Source: Caldilineaceae bacterium bin5
GTDB lineage: Bacteria > Chloroflexota > Anaerolineae > Caldilineales > Caldilineaceae
Assembly (NCBI GenBank): GCA_002238445.1
Contig: MPML01000043.1
Coordinates: 1 to 41,353 of the forward strand
Direction of reading: 5' to 3'
Length of the DNA stretch: 41,353 bases
Within the stretch, counting starts at the first letter, position 1, and each line of letters opens with the position of its first letter. The notes under the pieces are model-generated. The model did not search any database. It saw only the letters and a program-made list of their open reading frames with translations, and was not told the origin of the DNA. This document shows, piece by piece, positions 17,341-25,411 of the stretch. The translations under genes and the position numbers were made by a program.

Positions 17341-17726
17341 TTTTACCCTTGGATATCTCGGTTCAGGCAAACGTCAATGAGCCCGAATCAACGGTGAACG
17401 CCGAGCAACTGATTGCTGTAAGTTCCTCGCCCTTCCCAATGCTTCGCTAGGGCGCGCTAAACTACAATCTGACATATCCGCCGCTGTGCGGTAGAATCAG
17501 TATTCGAAGACTTGAGGCTAGGTCCGCGGCCATGCTTCAAAACACATCATCAGGGAATTCTCGGTCTGGTATGGCTTCAGTCCGCCGCAGCACGTGGAGG
17601 AGGCATGATGATCCTGCATATCAATGTTGGCCTTCTGCGGACTGCCCTGATGCTGAATCGGAGCAGCTTTAGCCGTGCTGTTCATTTGTGTTCTCAAATT
17701 GTCGTCTTAATTTGGGGACAAGAGGG

Positions 17727-17757
17727 GGCCGCTGCCCGCAAGCAGCGGCCTTTCTGT
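17727..17757 (+). terminator. Rho-independent terminator-like hairpin
   Basis: A nine-base-pair GC-rich stem (GGCCGCTGC / GCAGCGGCC) closes a six-base loop and is followed by TTTCTGT. No gene is recognised directly upstream on the plus strand, so it may be left over from a deleted gene or end an unrecognised RNA. Confidence 0.55.
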
Positions 17758-18352
17758 CGTAACGCACCAATGTTACTCTGGTATATGGACGGCAAATAGG
17801 CCTCTCTGTAAGCCTTTCCACTGTATCGGTACAAAAGTGAAAGTTTGCAAACGTTGTAGTGGGTGCCGAAAAGCAAGTTTTGCCGCTTTGATCGACGCGT
17901 AGGGTCGATATAGTTTTCTCTGTCGAATCTTCACATCCCTCCCCGACGCCCACAATGAAGCATGGCACCGATCTCTGGGCGTGGCACGGCGCGCTATACA
18001 ACCGCGCGACTGTGCAGGGCCCGGCTCGGCATCGATTGCACCGCTGTACCTACGCCCTGCCGCTTCATACGCTGACTCCACTTCGCTACCTTGCAAAATG
18101 AGCATGAACAATGAAATTCCGGCCAGCCCACCGCGCGCAAGCGTGTACTCTGGGTACCATTTAGTCCGGGGGAATGGGAATTTCTGGCCGAACGGTGGGC
18201 GGCCCCATATTCCTCTCACGCTTACATCAAGTCTTGATCTGGTGGATCTCTTCCGCACTCTTTGCACTCTTCATCCTCCCCCTGCTGCATCCACCTGAAT
18301 CCCCATACCAGGACACCAAACCCTGGCAGTAACTACAAAAAGCCGCCCTTAC

Positions 18353-18607
18353 ATGACAGTAGGGAAGAAAGGGAAGATGAGAGCCAAGCTGGTGGGAAGA
18401 AAGGTTGTAAACAAGTGTGTTTCGTACACAACTGTTGGAGATGGAGAATACGCGCTTGTTCGCACAAGTGACAAGATGATCATTGGAAAAGCCAAAAGGG
18501 TTGATTTGCGTTTCGAAGCCAGCGTAGGAGAGCACAACCACCTTTTTCGGACAATGGCCGATCTGATTCTCTGGGCTTCAAATCTCGTGTATGATGGCAA
18601 AGCATGA
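18353..18607 (+). CDS. Small hypothetical protein
   Basis: 84 codons from the ATG at 18353, or 76 from the ATG at 18377, which has AAAGGGAAG in front of it and is the better start. The product is basic at the N-terminus (MRAKLVGRKVVNK) and then has alternating beta-like stretches (CVSYTTVGDGEYALVRTSD, KMIIGKAKRVDLRFEAS) and a helical end (LFRTMADLILWASNLVYDG). No family is recognised. Composition is reasonable for a real protein, but both neighbours are uncertain and the opposite strand is open too. Confidence 0.35.
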   Translation: MTVGKKGKMRAKLVGRKVVNKCVSYTTVGDGEYALVRTSDKMIIGKAKRVDLRFEASVGEHNHLFRTMADLILWASNLVYDGKA

Positions 18608-18641
18608 GGGATAATGGTCGTCCCCACCAACCCGGACCAGG

Positions 18642-18923
18642 TCAACCTAGCCGCCAACTGGATTGGAAGTTTCTCCAAGTCATAGGGGAATCAAGAGTAA
18701 TTCTGGGCGCACGTCTGTAATCCGAGTCGACTTCTGACATCAGAAGGGGGTTAAGATCCTCGTAGCTTCCTTCGGCCAGATACGTAAGGTATCCTATGGC
18801 GTAAACCAATTCTTCGTCTCCGTATGCAAATACATTGACAAATGGTCTTTCATAAATGGATCTCCCCGGAGAATTATTGGACTGAAAAGACGATTTGTGC
18901 GGGTTGTACAGCGTTACCGCCAC
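18642..18923 (-). CDS. Small hypothetical protein or gene remnant
   Basis: 93 codons from a GTG at 18923 preceded by GAGGATTA. The central part, PFVNVFAYGDEELVYAIGYL followed by TYLAEGSYEDLNPLLMSEVD, has convincing protein-like composition with an acidic amphipathic pattern; the ends are less convincing. No family is recognised. It lies upstream of nothing on its strand and ends 34 bases from the convergent small frame at 18353-18607, so it may be part of a broken gene. Confidence 0.3.
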   Translation of the reverse strand: MAVTLYNPHKSSFQSNNSPGRSIYERPFVNVFAYGDEELVYAIGYLTYLAEGSYEDLNPLLMSEVDSDYRRAPRITLDSPMTWRNFQSSWRLG

Positions 18924-19033
18924 TAATCCTCAGTCTTAACGATACTTTGACATCAAAGTCCTTACACAGATTGGCTCGAGGCCCAGTTTTTGGGGCCCAC
19001 TTCAAAGATCAAGTACTGCAGAGACACTGCCGA

Positions 19034-19420
19034 TCAAGACCCTGGCAGCCGCTTTACCTTCTCCTCCAGCCACGGAATCAACTGAGCAAAGCGGAACGAA
19101 TTTATCTCGAACAGCCGCATGAAAAACTCATAGGCTTCAACGCTGTCACAGTCGATGAAATAGCCGTTTAGGTGCAGGAATGTGTCGGTGACGGCCAAGG
19201 CAGTTCGCTTGTTGCCGTCCACAAAGGGGTGATTGTTCGCCAAGCTCTCCAGTAGCGCGGCCGCCTCCTCGATCAGGCAGTCGTAATAGCCCAACTGCGG
19301 TCGCATGAGTGCCGCAGCCAGCGCGCCCTCGTCACGTATGCCCATCGTGCCGCCAAACTCTCGGATCAGCGCGTCGTGGATAATAATTGCTTCGCCGATC
19401 TCCGGGTAGACATAGTTCAT
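19034..19420 (-). CDS. doc: Doc-type toxin (Fic/DOC family)
   Basis: 128 residues, the usual Doc length. The active-site motif HPFVDGNKRTA is at residues 64-74: the Doc form HPFxDGNKR rather than the Fic form HPFxxGNGR, preceded by the typical LESLANN helix. Doc proteins phosphorylate elongation factor EF-Tu and stop translation, whereas Fic proteins attach AMP; the Lys in GNKR points to the Doc activity. The ATG overlaps the stop codon of the antitoxin gene by four bases (ATGA), so the pair is translationally coupled. All motif residues are present, so the toxin looks active. Confidence 0.93.
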   Translation of the reverse strand: MNYVYPEIGEAIIIHDALIREFGGTMGIRDEGALAAALMRPQLGYYDCLIEEAAALLESLANNHPFVDGNKRTALAVTDTFLHLNGYFIDCDSVEAYEFFMRLFEINSFRFAQLIPWLEEKVKRLPGS

Positions 19421-19644
19421 TCAGCAAGCAGCTCATACAGCCGGCGGTTTCGCTCGACGCTGGCCCGGAAATGCGCCATGACCTCGGGACGGGGTGACTT
19501 CCGGCTGCGGTTCACAATATACTCTTCCATCGCCTCTTGGACCACCGTCTGGAACTGGCGTCCCTCACTGCGGGCGATCTCCCGTATCGCAGCCAGCGCC
19601 TCCGGCGAAGCCTGGCTTGAAAACTTTACTTTCTGCATGCCCAT
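19417..19644 (-). CDS. Antitoxin paired with Doc, ribbon-helix-helix-like
   Basis: 75 residues with a strong AAGGAGG ribosome binding site eight bases before the ATG at 19644. The N-terminus MGMQKVKFSSQASPEALAAI followed by REIARSEGRQFQTVVQEAME has the strand-helix-turn-helix pattern of ribbon-helix-helix proteins rather than the Phd fold usual for Doc partners. The C-terminal part (RPEVMAHFRASVERNRRLYELLAE) should be the flexible segment that wraps the toxin. Such antitoxins repress their own operon by binding inverted repeats; a perfect 11-base inverted repeat overlaps the -35 box upstream. Confidence 0.8.
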   Translation of the reverse strand: MGMQKVKFSSQASPEALAAIREIARSEGRQFQTVVQEAMEEYIVNRSRKSPRPEVMAHFRASVERNRRLYELLAE

Positions 19645-19671
19645 TCCATTACCTCCTTATTTGTTTGCGCT

Positions 19672-19725
19672 ATTCTTGCAAGGGAGCACAAATTTGTCAA
19701 GATCCATCAAGATTGATCTTGACAA
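19672..19725 (-). promoter_or_regulatory. Promoter and palindromic operator of the antitoxin-doc operon
   Basis: On the minus strand a perfect TTGACA (-35, 19695-19700) is followed after 17 bases by AAGAAT (-10, 19672-19677, four of six). A perfect inverted repeat, TTGTCAAGATC at 19694-19704 and GATCTTGACAA at 19715-19725 with a 10-base spacer, covers the -35 box. A protein bound there would block RNA polymerase, which fits antitoxin self-repression. Confidence 0.65.
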
Positions 19726-19743
19726 AAACGTCACACCACTGGT

Positions 19744-20485
19744 TCACGCCGCCAGCCCCAGATTCAACTCCTCTCCAAACAGCGCATAAGCCCGCGCCAA
19801 GTCCCCTCCTGATTGAAGGGCGCCACATCGAAGACATCCAGCCCAATGCTGACACTGCCCGCGATGTCGTCGCGGACGTCCTTCAGCCACCGACGTTGTT
19901 CAGCTGCGAAAGTCCGCCCGCCAACCTCTTGCGTTGCCATACACGCTTCGAATCGTTCGTTTGCCCGCGCCTCAAAAGGGACCAACTCCTCCTCTTCGCC
20001 CATGGCGTACCGCACCAGCGACACGATATCCGCCAGCGCCCCCTGACCAGACCCCCGCACCCTGGACTGGTCCAACTGCCGGTAAGCCTGCCAAAGCCGT
20101 TCAGTCGTCCACGCCCGCGGCGGCAGCCGCAGCCTGTCCGCCAGCTCCTTTATGTCGCCGAAACGCAGCCGCTGCCGGTAGGGCCGCTGATGCAGCAGTC
20201 GCAGCGCGATGATCTCGTCCCGGTTCTACTCAACGAACGCCCGAAACGACTGCACCACTCTTCCCGCCTGATCGTCCGAAAATCCCGCTTCAATCAGTTG
20301 GTACGCGCTAACCGTGTCTATAGTCTGCTAGTAAGACCAGTGAATATCCACAAGCAGGTTGCGAAGCTCCGGACTGGGCGGCAAAGGGCCGCGCCGCATC
20401 TTCCAGCAAATCCTGCCGCGCTTGCGCAACTGCCGTTTCCTCTGGTTCCTCCTCTCCCGTCGCCTGCTGCGCCGCCTCACTACAG
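19744..20485 (-). pseudogene. hsdR: hsdR remnant: C-terminal part of a Type I restriction subunit
   Basis: Reading the minus strand from the edge of the CRISPR array gives the C-terminal domain of EcoEI/EcoKI-class HsdR in broken frames: EDAARPFA, then after a frameshift near 20380 PELRNLLVDIHWSY, a TAG stop (20328-20330), QTIDTVSAYQLIEAGFSDDQ, FRAFVE, a second TAG (20226-20228), NRDEIIALRLLHQRPY, RLRFGDIKELADRLRLPP, SLVRYAMGEEEELVPFE, and RWLKDVRDDIAGSVSIGLDV. A further frameshift near 19805 moves the natural end (GDLARAYALFGEELNLGLAA, stop at 19744) out of frame. The motor and nuclease domains and any hsdM/hsdS genes are absent. The upstream side is cut exactly by the first CRISPR repeat. 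Confidence 0.88.
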
Positions 20486-23400
20486 CTTCAATGGAGCCAT
20501 GACCTCTCAGCCATGGATACGGCACGACTGGACGCCCTATTCTCGCCCCAACCGATCCTTCAATGGAGCCATGACCTCTCAGCCATGGATACCAGCCGAG
20601 GCGGAACTTGCGGCATCCGGTTTCCCAGACCTTCAATGGAGCCATGACCTCTTAGCCATGGATACGAGCAGTCCCCGGCAGTGTGACGTCACTTATCGCC
20701 CAACTTCAATGGAGCCATGACCTCTCAGCCATGGATACGGCGGGGCCGGCGCGCTGGCTGGTGTTCTCGGACAGACTTCAATGGAGCCATGACCTCTCAG
20801 CCATGGATACTCCGCAAGCGTAACGTCGTTGCCCACTATACTCGCCACTTCAATGGAGCCATGACCTCTCAGCCATGGATACAGCAGACCGGTCGTGATC
20901 GTCACCGCCGCGCCGAACAACTTCAATGGAGCCATGACCTCTCAGCCATGGATACCCAGATATTGAATGCATCCATCATGGACCGGGCAAACACTTCAAT
21001 GGAGCCATGACCTCTCAGCCATGGATACTCGCTCCCGCGGTCTTGGCATCATTCACGGTGCTGACACTTCAATGGAGCCATGACCTCTCAGCCATGGATA
21101 CGTGGCGAAGGGCACGACATCGAGCTGATTTTCATTGACACTTCAATGGAGCCATGACCTCTCAGCCATGGATACACGGTCAATATGGAGTTGGCTCTCC
21201 CTCCGATCTGGCAACTTCAATGGAGCCATGACCTCTCAGCCATGGATACCAGCGCAAACGCCTGGGCCGGCGCACGACAGCTGATGTGACTTCAATGGAG
21301 CCATGACCTCTCAGCCATGGATACACGTCAACCATCTGGACGCCCTGCGGCCCGTAGGAAAACTTCAATGGAGCCATGACCTCTCAGCCATGGATACGAG
21401 CAGTACCCCGACATCGACGCCCAGCGCATCCCTGCCTTCAATGGAGCCATGACCTCTCAGCCATGGATACGCAGTACGCCGACTGCGTTCTCCTTCTCCA
21501 TCTGGCGCACCTTCAATGGAGCCATGACCTCTCAGCCATGGATACGCCGAAGGGTAGCTGCCGCTGACCTGCTGCCAGGTACCTTCAATGGAGCCATGAC
21601 CTCTCAGCCATGGATACAATTCCAGATCACGAGCTCTACACCTATACCGACAAACCTTCAATGGAGCCATGACCTCTCAGCCATGGATACCGAGCGTGAG
21701 TGTTTTTGGGTTGTTGGGGTCGGACTCGCCTTCAATGGAGCCATGACCTCCCAGCCATGGATACTCGGATGCCAAGCGACATGGAGGGAAAATGGAATAT
21801 CCTTCAATGGAGCCATGACCTCCCAGCCATGGATACTAGTGACAATCTGATCATCATGCCGGATATCTAGCACCTTCAATGGAGCCATGACCTCCCAGCC
21901 ATGGATACATCTGTCGTTTTCAATCAGTGTGTTGTCTGTGTCGAGACCTTCAATGGAGCCATGACCTCCCAGCCATGGATACGTTCGGCGTTGCTGCCGA
22001 ATGAGTTCGCGCGGATCCACCTTCAATGGAGCCATGACCTCCCAGCCATGGATACGTCCCCGCGGTGTAGAGGGGCCTGGCTACGCCGTCTTCCCTTCAA
22101 TGGAGCCATGACCTCCCAGCCATGGATACTCTTGTGCTAGATTAGACCTCAGTACCCGGCTACATACCCTTCAATGGAGCCATGACCTCCCAGCCATGGA
22201 TACCGTTTAGGGGCATCAGGGCACTTTATCCGAAACTCATCCCTTCAATGGAGCCATGACCTCCCAGCCATGGATACATCTTCGAGCCTCTCCCAGTGCG
22301 GAATTGCTGGTCTTCCTTCAATGGAGCCATGACCTCCCAGCCATGGATACGCTGAACGCAAAGCTGCCGAAGCTGCTGCGGAATCCCCTTCAATGGAGCC
22401 ATGACCTCCCAGCCATGGATACTAGTATCCCTTATCGGTCATCTTCATTACCCATTCTTGCCTTCAATGGAGCCATGACCTCCCAGCCATGGATACTTCG
22501 AGCTGTGTTTTTACACCGTCGTCGAGATTCGATTCCTTCAATGGAGCCATGACCTCCCAGCCATGGATACCAGTCAGCCGGATCGTATCGCCCCGGTCGC
22601 TGACCTGCCTTCAATGGAGCCATGACCTCCCAGCCATGGATACGTCGCCTGAGGTGCCCGGCATATCGTTGCGCTACCACCTTCAATGGAGCCATGACCT
22701 CCCAGCCATGGATACCGGCGGCATCTGGATTTCGGTCGCGCCAGTCGTCACCCTTCAATGGAGCCATGACCTCCCAGCCATGGATACCCGTAAGGATGGC
22801 CGGTCACTCTGTCGTCAACCTCACCCTTCAATGGAGCCATGACCTCCCAGCCATGGATACTGCCACCTCCAGGCCCCGTGTAGATGTCAATCGTTTGTCC
22901 TTCAATGGAGCCATGACCTCCCAGCCATGGATACATTTCGCTCCAGAGCGTTTAACAAAGGGGCATTGCGTCCTTCAATGGAGCCATGACCTCCCAGCCA
23001 TGGATACGAGAAAGCGGAAGCCAACAGGTCTATACGGCCCGTCCCTTCAATGGAGCCATGACCTCCCAGCCATGGATACGCGCGCAAACTGGATCATCGA
23101 CCTGACGACAGACTGGCCTTCAATGGAGCCATGACCTCCCAGCCATGGATACTTGTCATTAAATTGAAAAATCGTTGAACTGAACCGTCCCTTCAATGGA
23201 GCCATGACCTCCCAGCCATGGATACGCGGTTTCCGGGCTGCACAAACTTCTTCCCGTATGCCCCTTCAATGGAGCCATGACCTCCCAGCCATGGATACGC
23301 GGTTTCCGGGCTGCACAAACTTCTTCCCGTATGCCCCTTCAATGGAGCCATGACCTCCCAGCCATGGATACCTCCCACCAGCGATAAGCCATCTCAGCCT

Positions 23401-24894
23401 GAAAATGCCTTCAATGGAGCCATGACCTCCCAGCCATGGATACCCGCCGAGCCTATCCGTCGAAGAACTGGCACGGTACGCCTTCAATGGAGCCATGACC
23501 TCCCAGCCATGGATACGCTGATCATCGTAGGCGTGGCCATCGGCAGCCTCGGCCTTCAATGGAGCCATGACCTCCCAGCCATGGATACCTACTTGATAGC
23601 GTTTACGCCGGCGGCGACATCTTCCACCTTCAATGGAGCCATGACCTCCCAGCCATGGATACATGGATGTATTTGACGAAGGAGCGCAGAATTTCTCCCC
23701 TTCAATGGAGCCATGACCTCCCAGCCATGGATACAAGCAGCAAGCCGGTTTTTGCGTCGCTTTCGACGAACCTTCAATGGAGCCATGACCTCCCAGCCAT
23801 GGATACAAGTTTCAACTCAGGATCGACAGAACAGACTAGCCACCTTCAATGGAGCCATGACCTCCCAGCCATGGATACCTGCTTGAATAGCGCGAGTTGC
23901 ATCGACCGCAATACTGCCTTCAATGGAGCCATGACCTCCCAGCCATGGATACGTGGAAATGGACGCTGAATTCCGGCGGCGCTATCCGCCTTCAATGGAG
24001 CCATGACCTCCCAGCCATGGATACATGAGGTGCGAGAACCGGCACATCCTACGATTGGCGACCTTCAATGGAGCCATGACCTCCCAGCCATGGATACTCG
24101 GAATTGTCCTCGTTGTCTTCATCGAGGATTTCCTCCTTCAATGGAGCCATGACCTCCCAGCCATGGATACTCGATGGTGATGCCGATGTAGTGGCCGCGC
24201 TTGGCCCTTCAATGGAGCCATGACCTCCCAGCCATGGATACGCCGCCTGCAAATCTGGATATAGTGCATCGCCATTACCCTTCAATGGAGCCATGACCTC
24301 CCAGCCATGGATACGACGAAAACCTGTCCGATGAAGAGAGGAACGACTTCCCTTCAATGGAGCCATGACCTCCCAGCCATGGATACCAGCAGGCTGCACT
24401 GCCGCCAGAACTCGCGCGCGCCCCTTCAATGGAGCCATGACCTCCCAGCCATGGATACCGAGCAGGAGGGCGGCGCGTCGGGCAAGCTAGTCGTCCTTCA
24501 ATGGAGCCATGACCTCCCAGCCATGGATACAATGCGCTGGTGGATCTCCGTCAGGGCGCTCTCCGGCCTTCAATGGAGCCATGACCTCCCAGCCATGGAT
24601 ACTGCCCTGACTGCATCCAGATCGGACCCCAGATCGATCCTTCAATGGAGCCATGACCTCCCAGCCATGGATACGGGAAGTCTGACGACTTCCTGCGCGG
24701 CGTCCTGTACATCCTTCAATGGAGCCATGACCTCCCAGCCATGGATACCGGGCCTCTGCCAGCACCGCCTCCACGACAGCATCCCGCCTTCAATGGAGCC
24801 ATGACCTCCCAGCCATGGATACGACCAAGCTCACAGACTGGTTCCGCGCCAACACAGCCCTTCAATGGAGCCATGACCTCCCAGCCATGGATAC
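20485..24894 (-). CRISPR. CRISPR array, 61 repeats and 60 spacers, Type I-G
   Basis: Repeats of 36 bases recur every 71-75 bases, leaving spacers of 35-39 bases. On the minus strand the repeat begins GTATCCATGGCTG and ends GGCTCCATTGAAGG; the ATTGAA(G/A) end is the usual 3' end of Type I repeats and becomes the crRNA 5' handle. This puts the leader at the high-coordinate end next to cas2. Bases 5-12 and 17-24 form an eight-pair hairpin (with two G-U pairs) around a GNRA-type tetraloop. Repeats 1-17 (20485-21690) carry GAGA in the loop, except repeat 3 (AAGA), and repeats 18-61 carry GGGA. The last base is T in repeats 4-13 and G in 14-61. The spacers at 23226-23263 and 23299-23336 are identical. 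Confidence 0.98.
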
Positions 24895-25117
24895 AGCGGA
24901 AATTCAGGATTTTCCGCCCAAATGGTGCCAATTGCACCCGCGAATCAAGGTTTTAACGTCCGTTCTGCTATTCATTTGGTGGTTCCGGCCTGACAATTCC
25001 ACCTTTCTGTCCCCTAACCGTGCGAGCGCTTCCCCTTCAACGAGCACGGCACCCGACCTCTCGCACCCTGGCCGCAAACACAACCGCCCCACGCCTGCAC
25101 AGTCTGCCACAACCCGC
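24895..25117 (-). promoter_or_regulatory. CRISPR leader
   Basis: The 223 bases between the cas2 stop and the first leader-side repeat hold no gene and sit at the end where the repeat's 3' handle orientation and the drift of repeat sequence place new spacers. The base next to the repeat (reading the minus strand: AAAATCCTGAATTTCCGCT) is AT-richer than the rest. A clear -35/-10 pair was not found. Array transcription and spacer insertion signals are expected here by position. Confidence 0.7.
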
Positions 25118-25408
25118 TCAGACGATCAAAGCCTCCCTCTCCTTAGGCTTGACTTGGCGGCCCAAAGTACGCACCACGTCCCCGCCTCGCCCTTCTACCG
25201 GTCCAACATCGATTATGATCACCCGGTCTTCCTTGATGTCCATAATTTCAGTCAGCGCCTCCTCCATAAGAACCCGTTCCTTCGACGACAGGTCGCAGGC
25301 GAAGACCGAATACTGCAACGCGTCGCCGAACCCGTTCATCTTCTTGAAAATTCTGCGCAATCGCGTGCCGTCGCTTACGTCATAAGCCACGATATACCTG
25401 TTGCGCAT
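25118..25408 (-). CDS. cas2: Cas2, adaptation complex subunit
   Basis: 96 residues, normal for Cas2. It opens MRNRYIVAYDVSDGTRLRRI with the conserved Asp after the first strand (YDVSD), followed by FGDALQYSVFACDLSSKE and RVIIIDVGP, the standard ferredoxin-fold pattern. As a dimer it bridges two Cas1 dimers and measures the DNA fragment inserted as a new spacer. It starts four bases after the cas4-cas1 stop, so the two genes are cotranscribed and probably coupled. It is the last gene before the leader. Confidence 0.97.
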   Translation of the reverse strand: MRNRYIVAYDVSDGTRLRRIFKKMNGFGDALQYSVFACDLSSKERVLMEEALTEIMDIKEDRVIIIDVGPVEGRGGDVVRTLGRQVKPKEREALIV

Positions 25409-25411
25409 CCA

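Larger units (their letters stand above)
17108..18352. other. Gene-poor stretch of about 1.25 kb
   Basis: Apart from a minisatellite-like segment (17229-17340) and one hairpin terminator (17727-17757), no gene could be supported. The open frames present have no family motifs, ribosome binding sites or sensible composition. Confidence 0.5.

Noticed and set aside
20226..20330. Possible stop-codon recoding (TAG read as an amino acid) in the hsdR region and in the VapC gene
   Set aside because: The hsdR tail also has two frameshifts and lacks its N-terminal part, the VapC gene has TAA as well as TAG, and intact genes here use normal codons throughout. Ordinary decay explains the data.
23226..23336. 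Idea that the duplicated spacer is an assembly artefact
   Set aside because: It cannot be decided from one sequence. Both copies sit in regular register with perfect flanking repeats, so it is kept as a finding with a read-level check proposed.
20328..24956. Many open frames with repeated peptides such as FNGAMTSQPWI and YPWLGGHGSIEG
   Set aside because: They are translations of the CRISPR repeats, which are free of stops in several frames. The period of 71-75 bases and the variable spacers show that this is an array, not repeat proteins.
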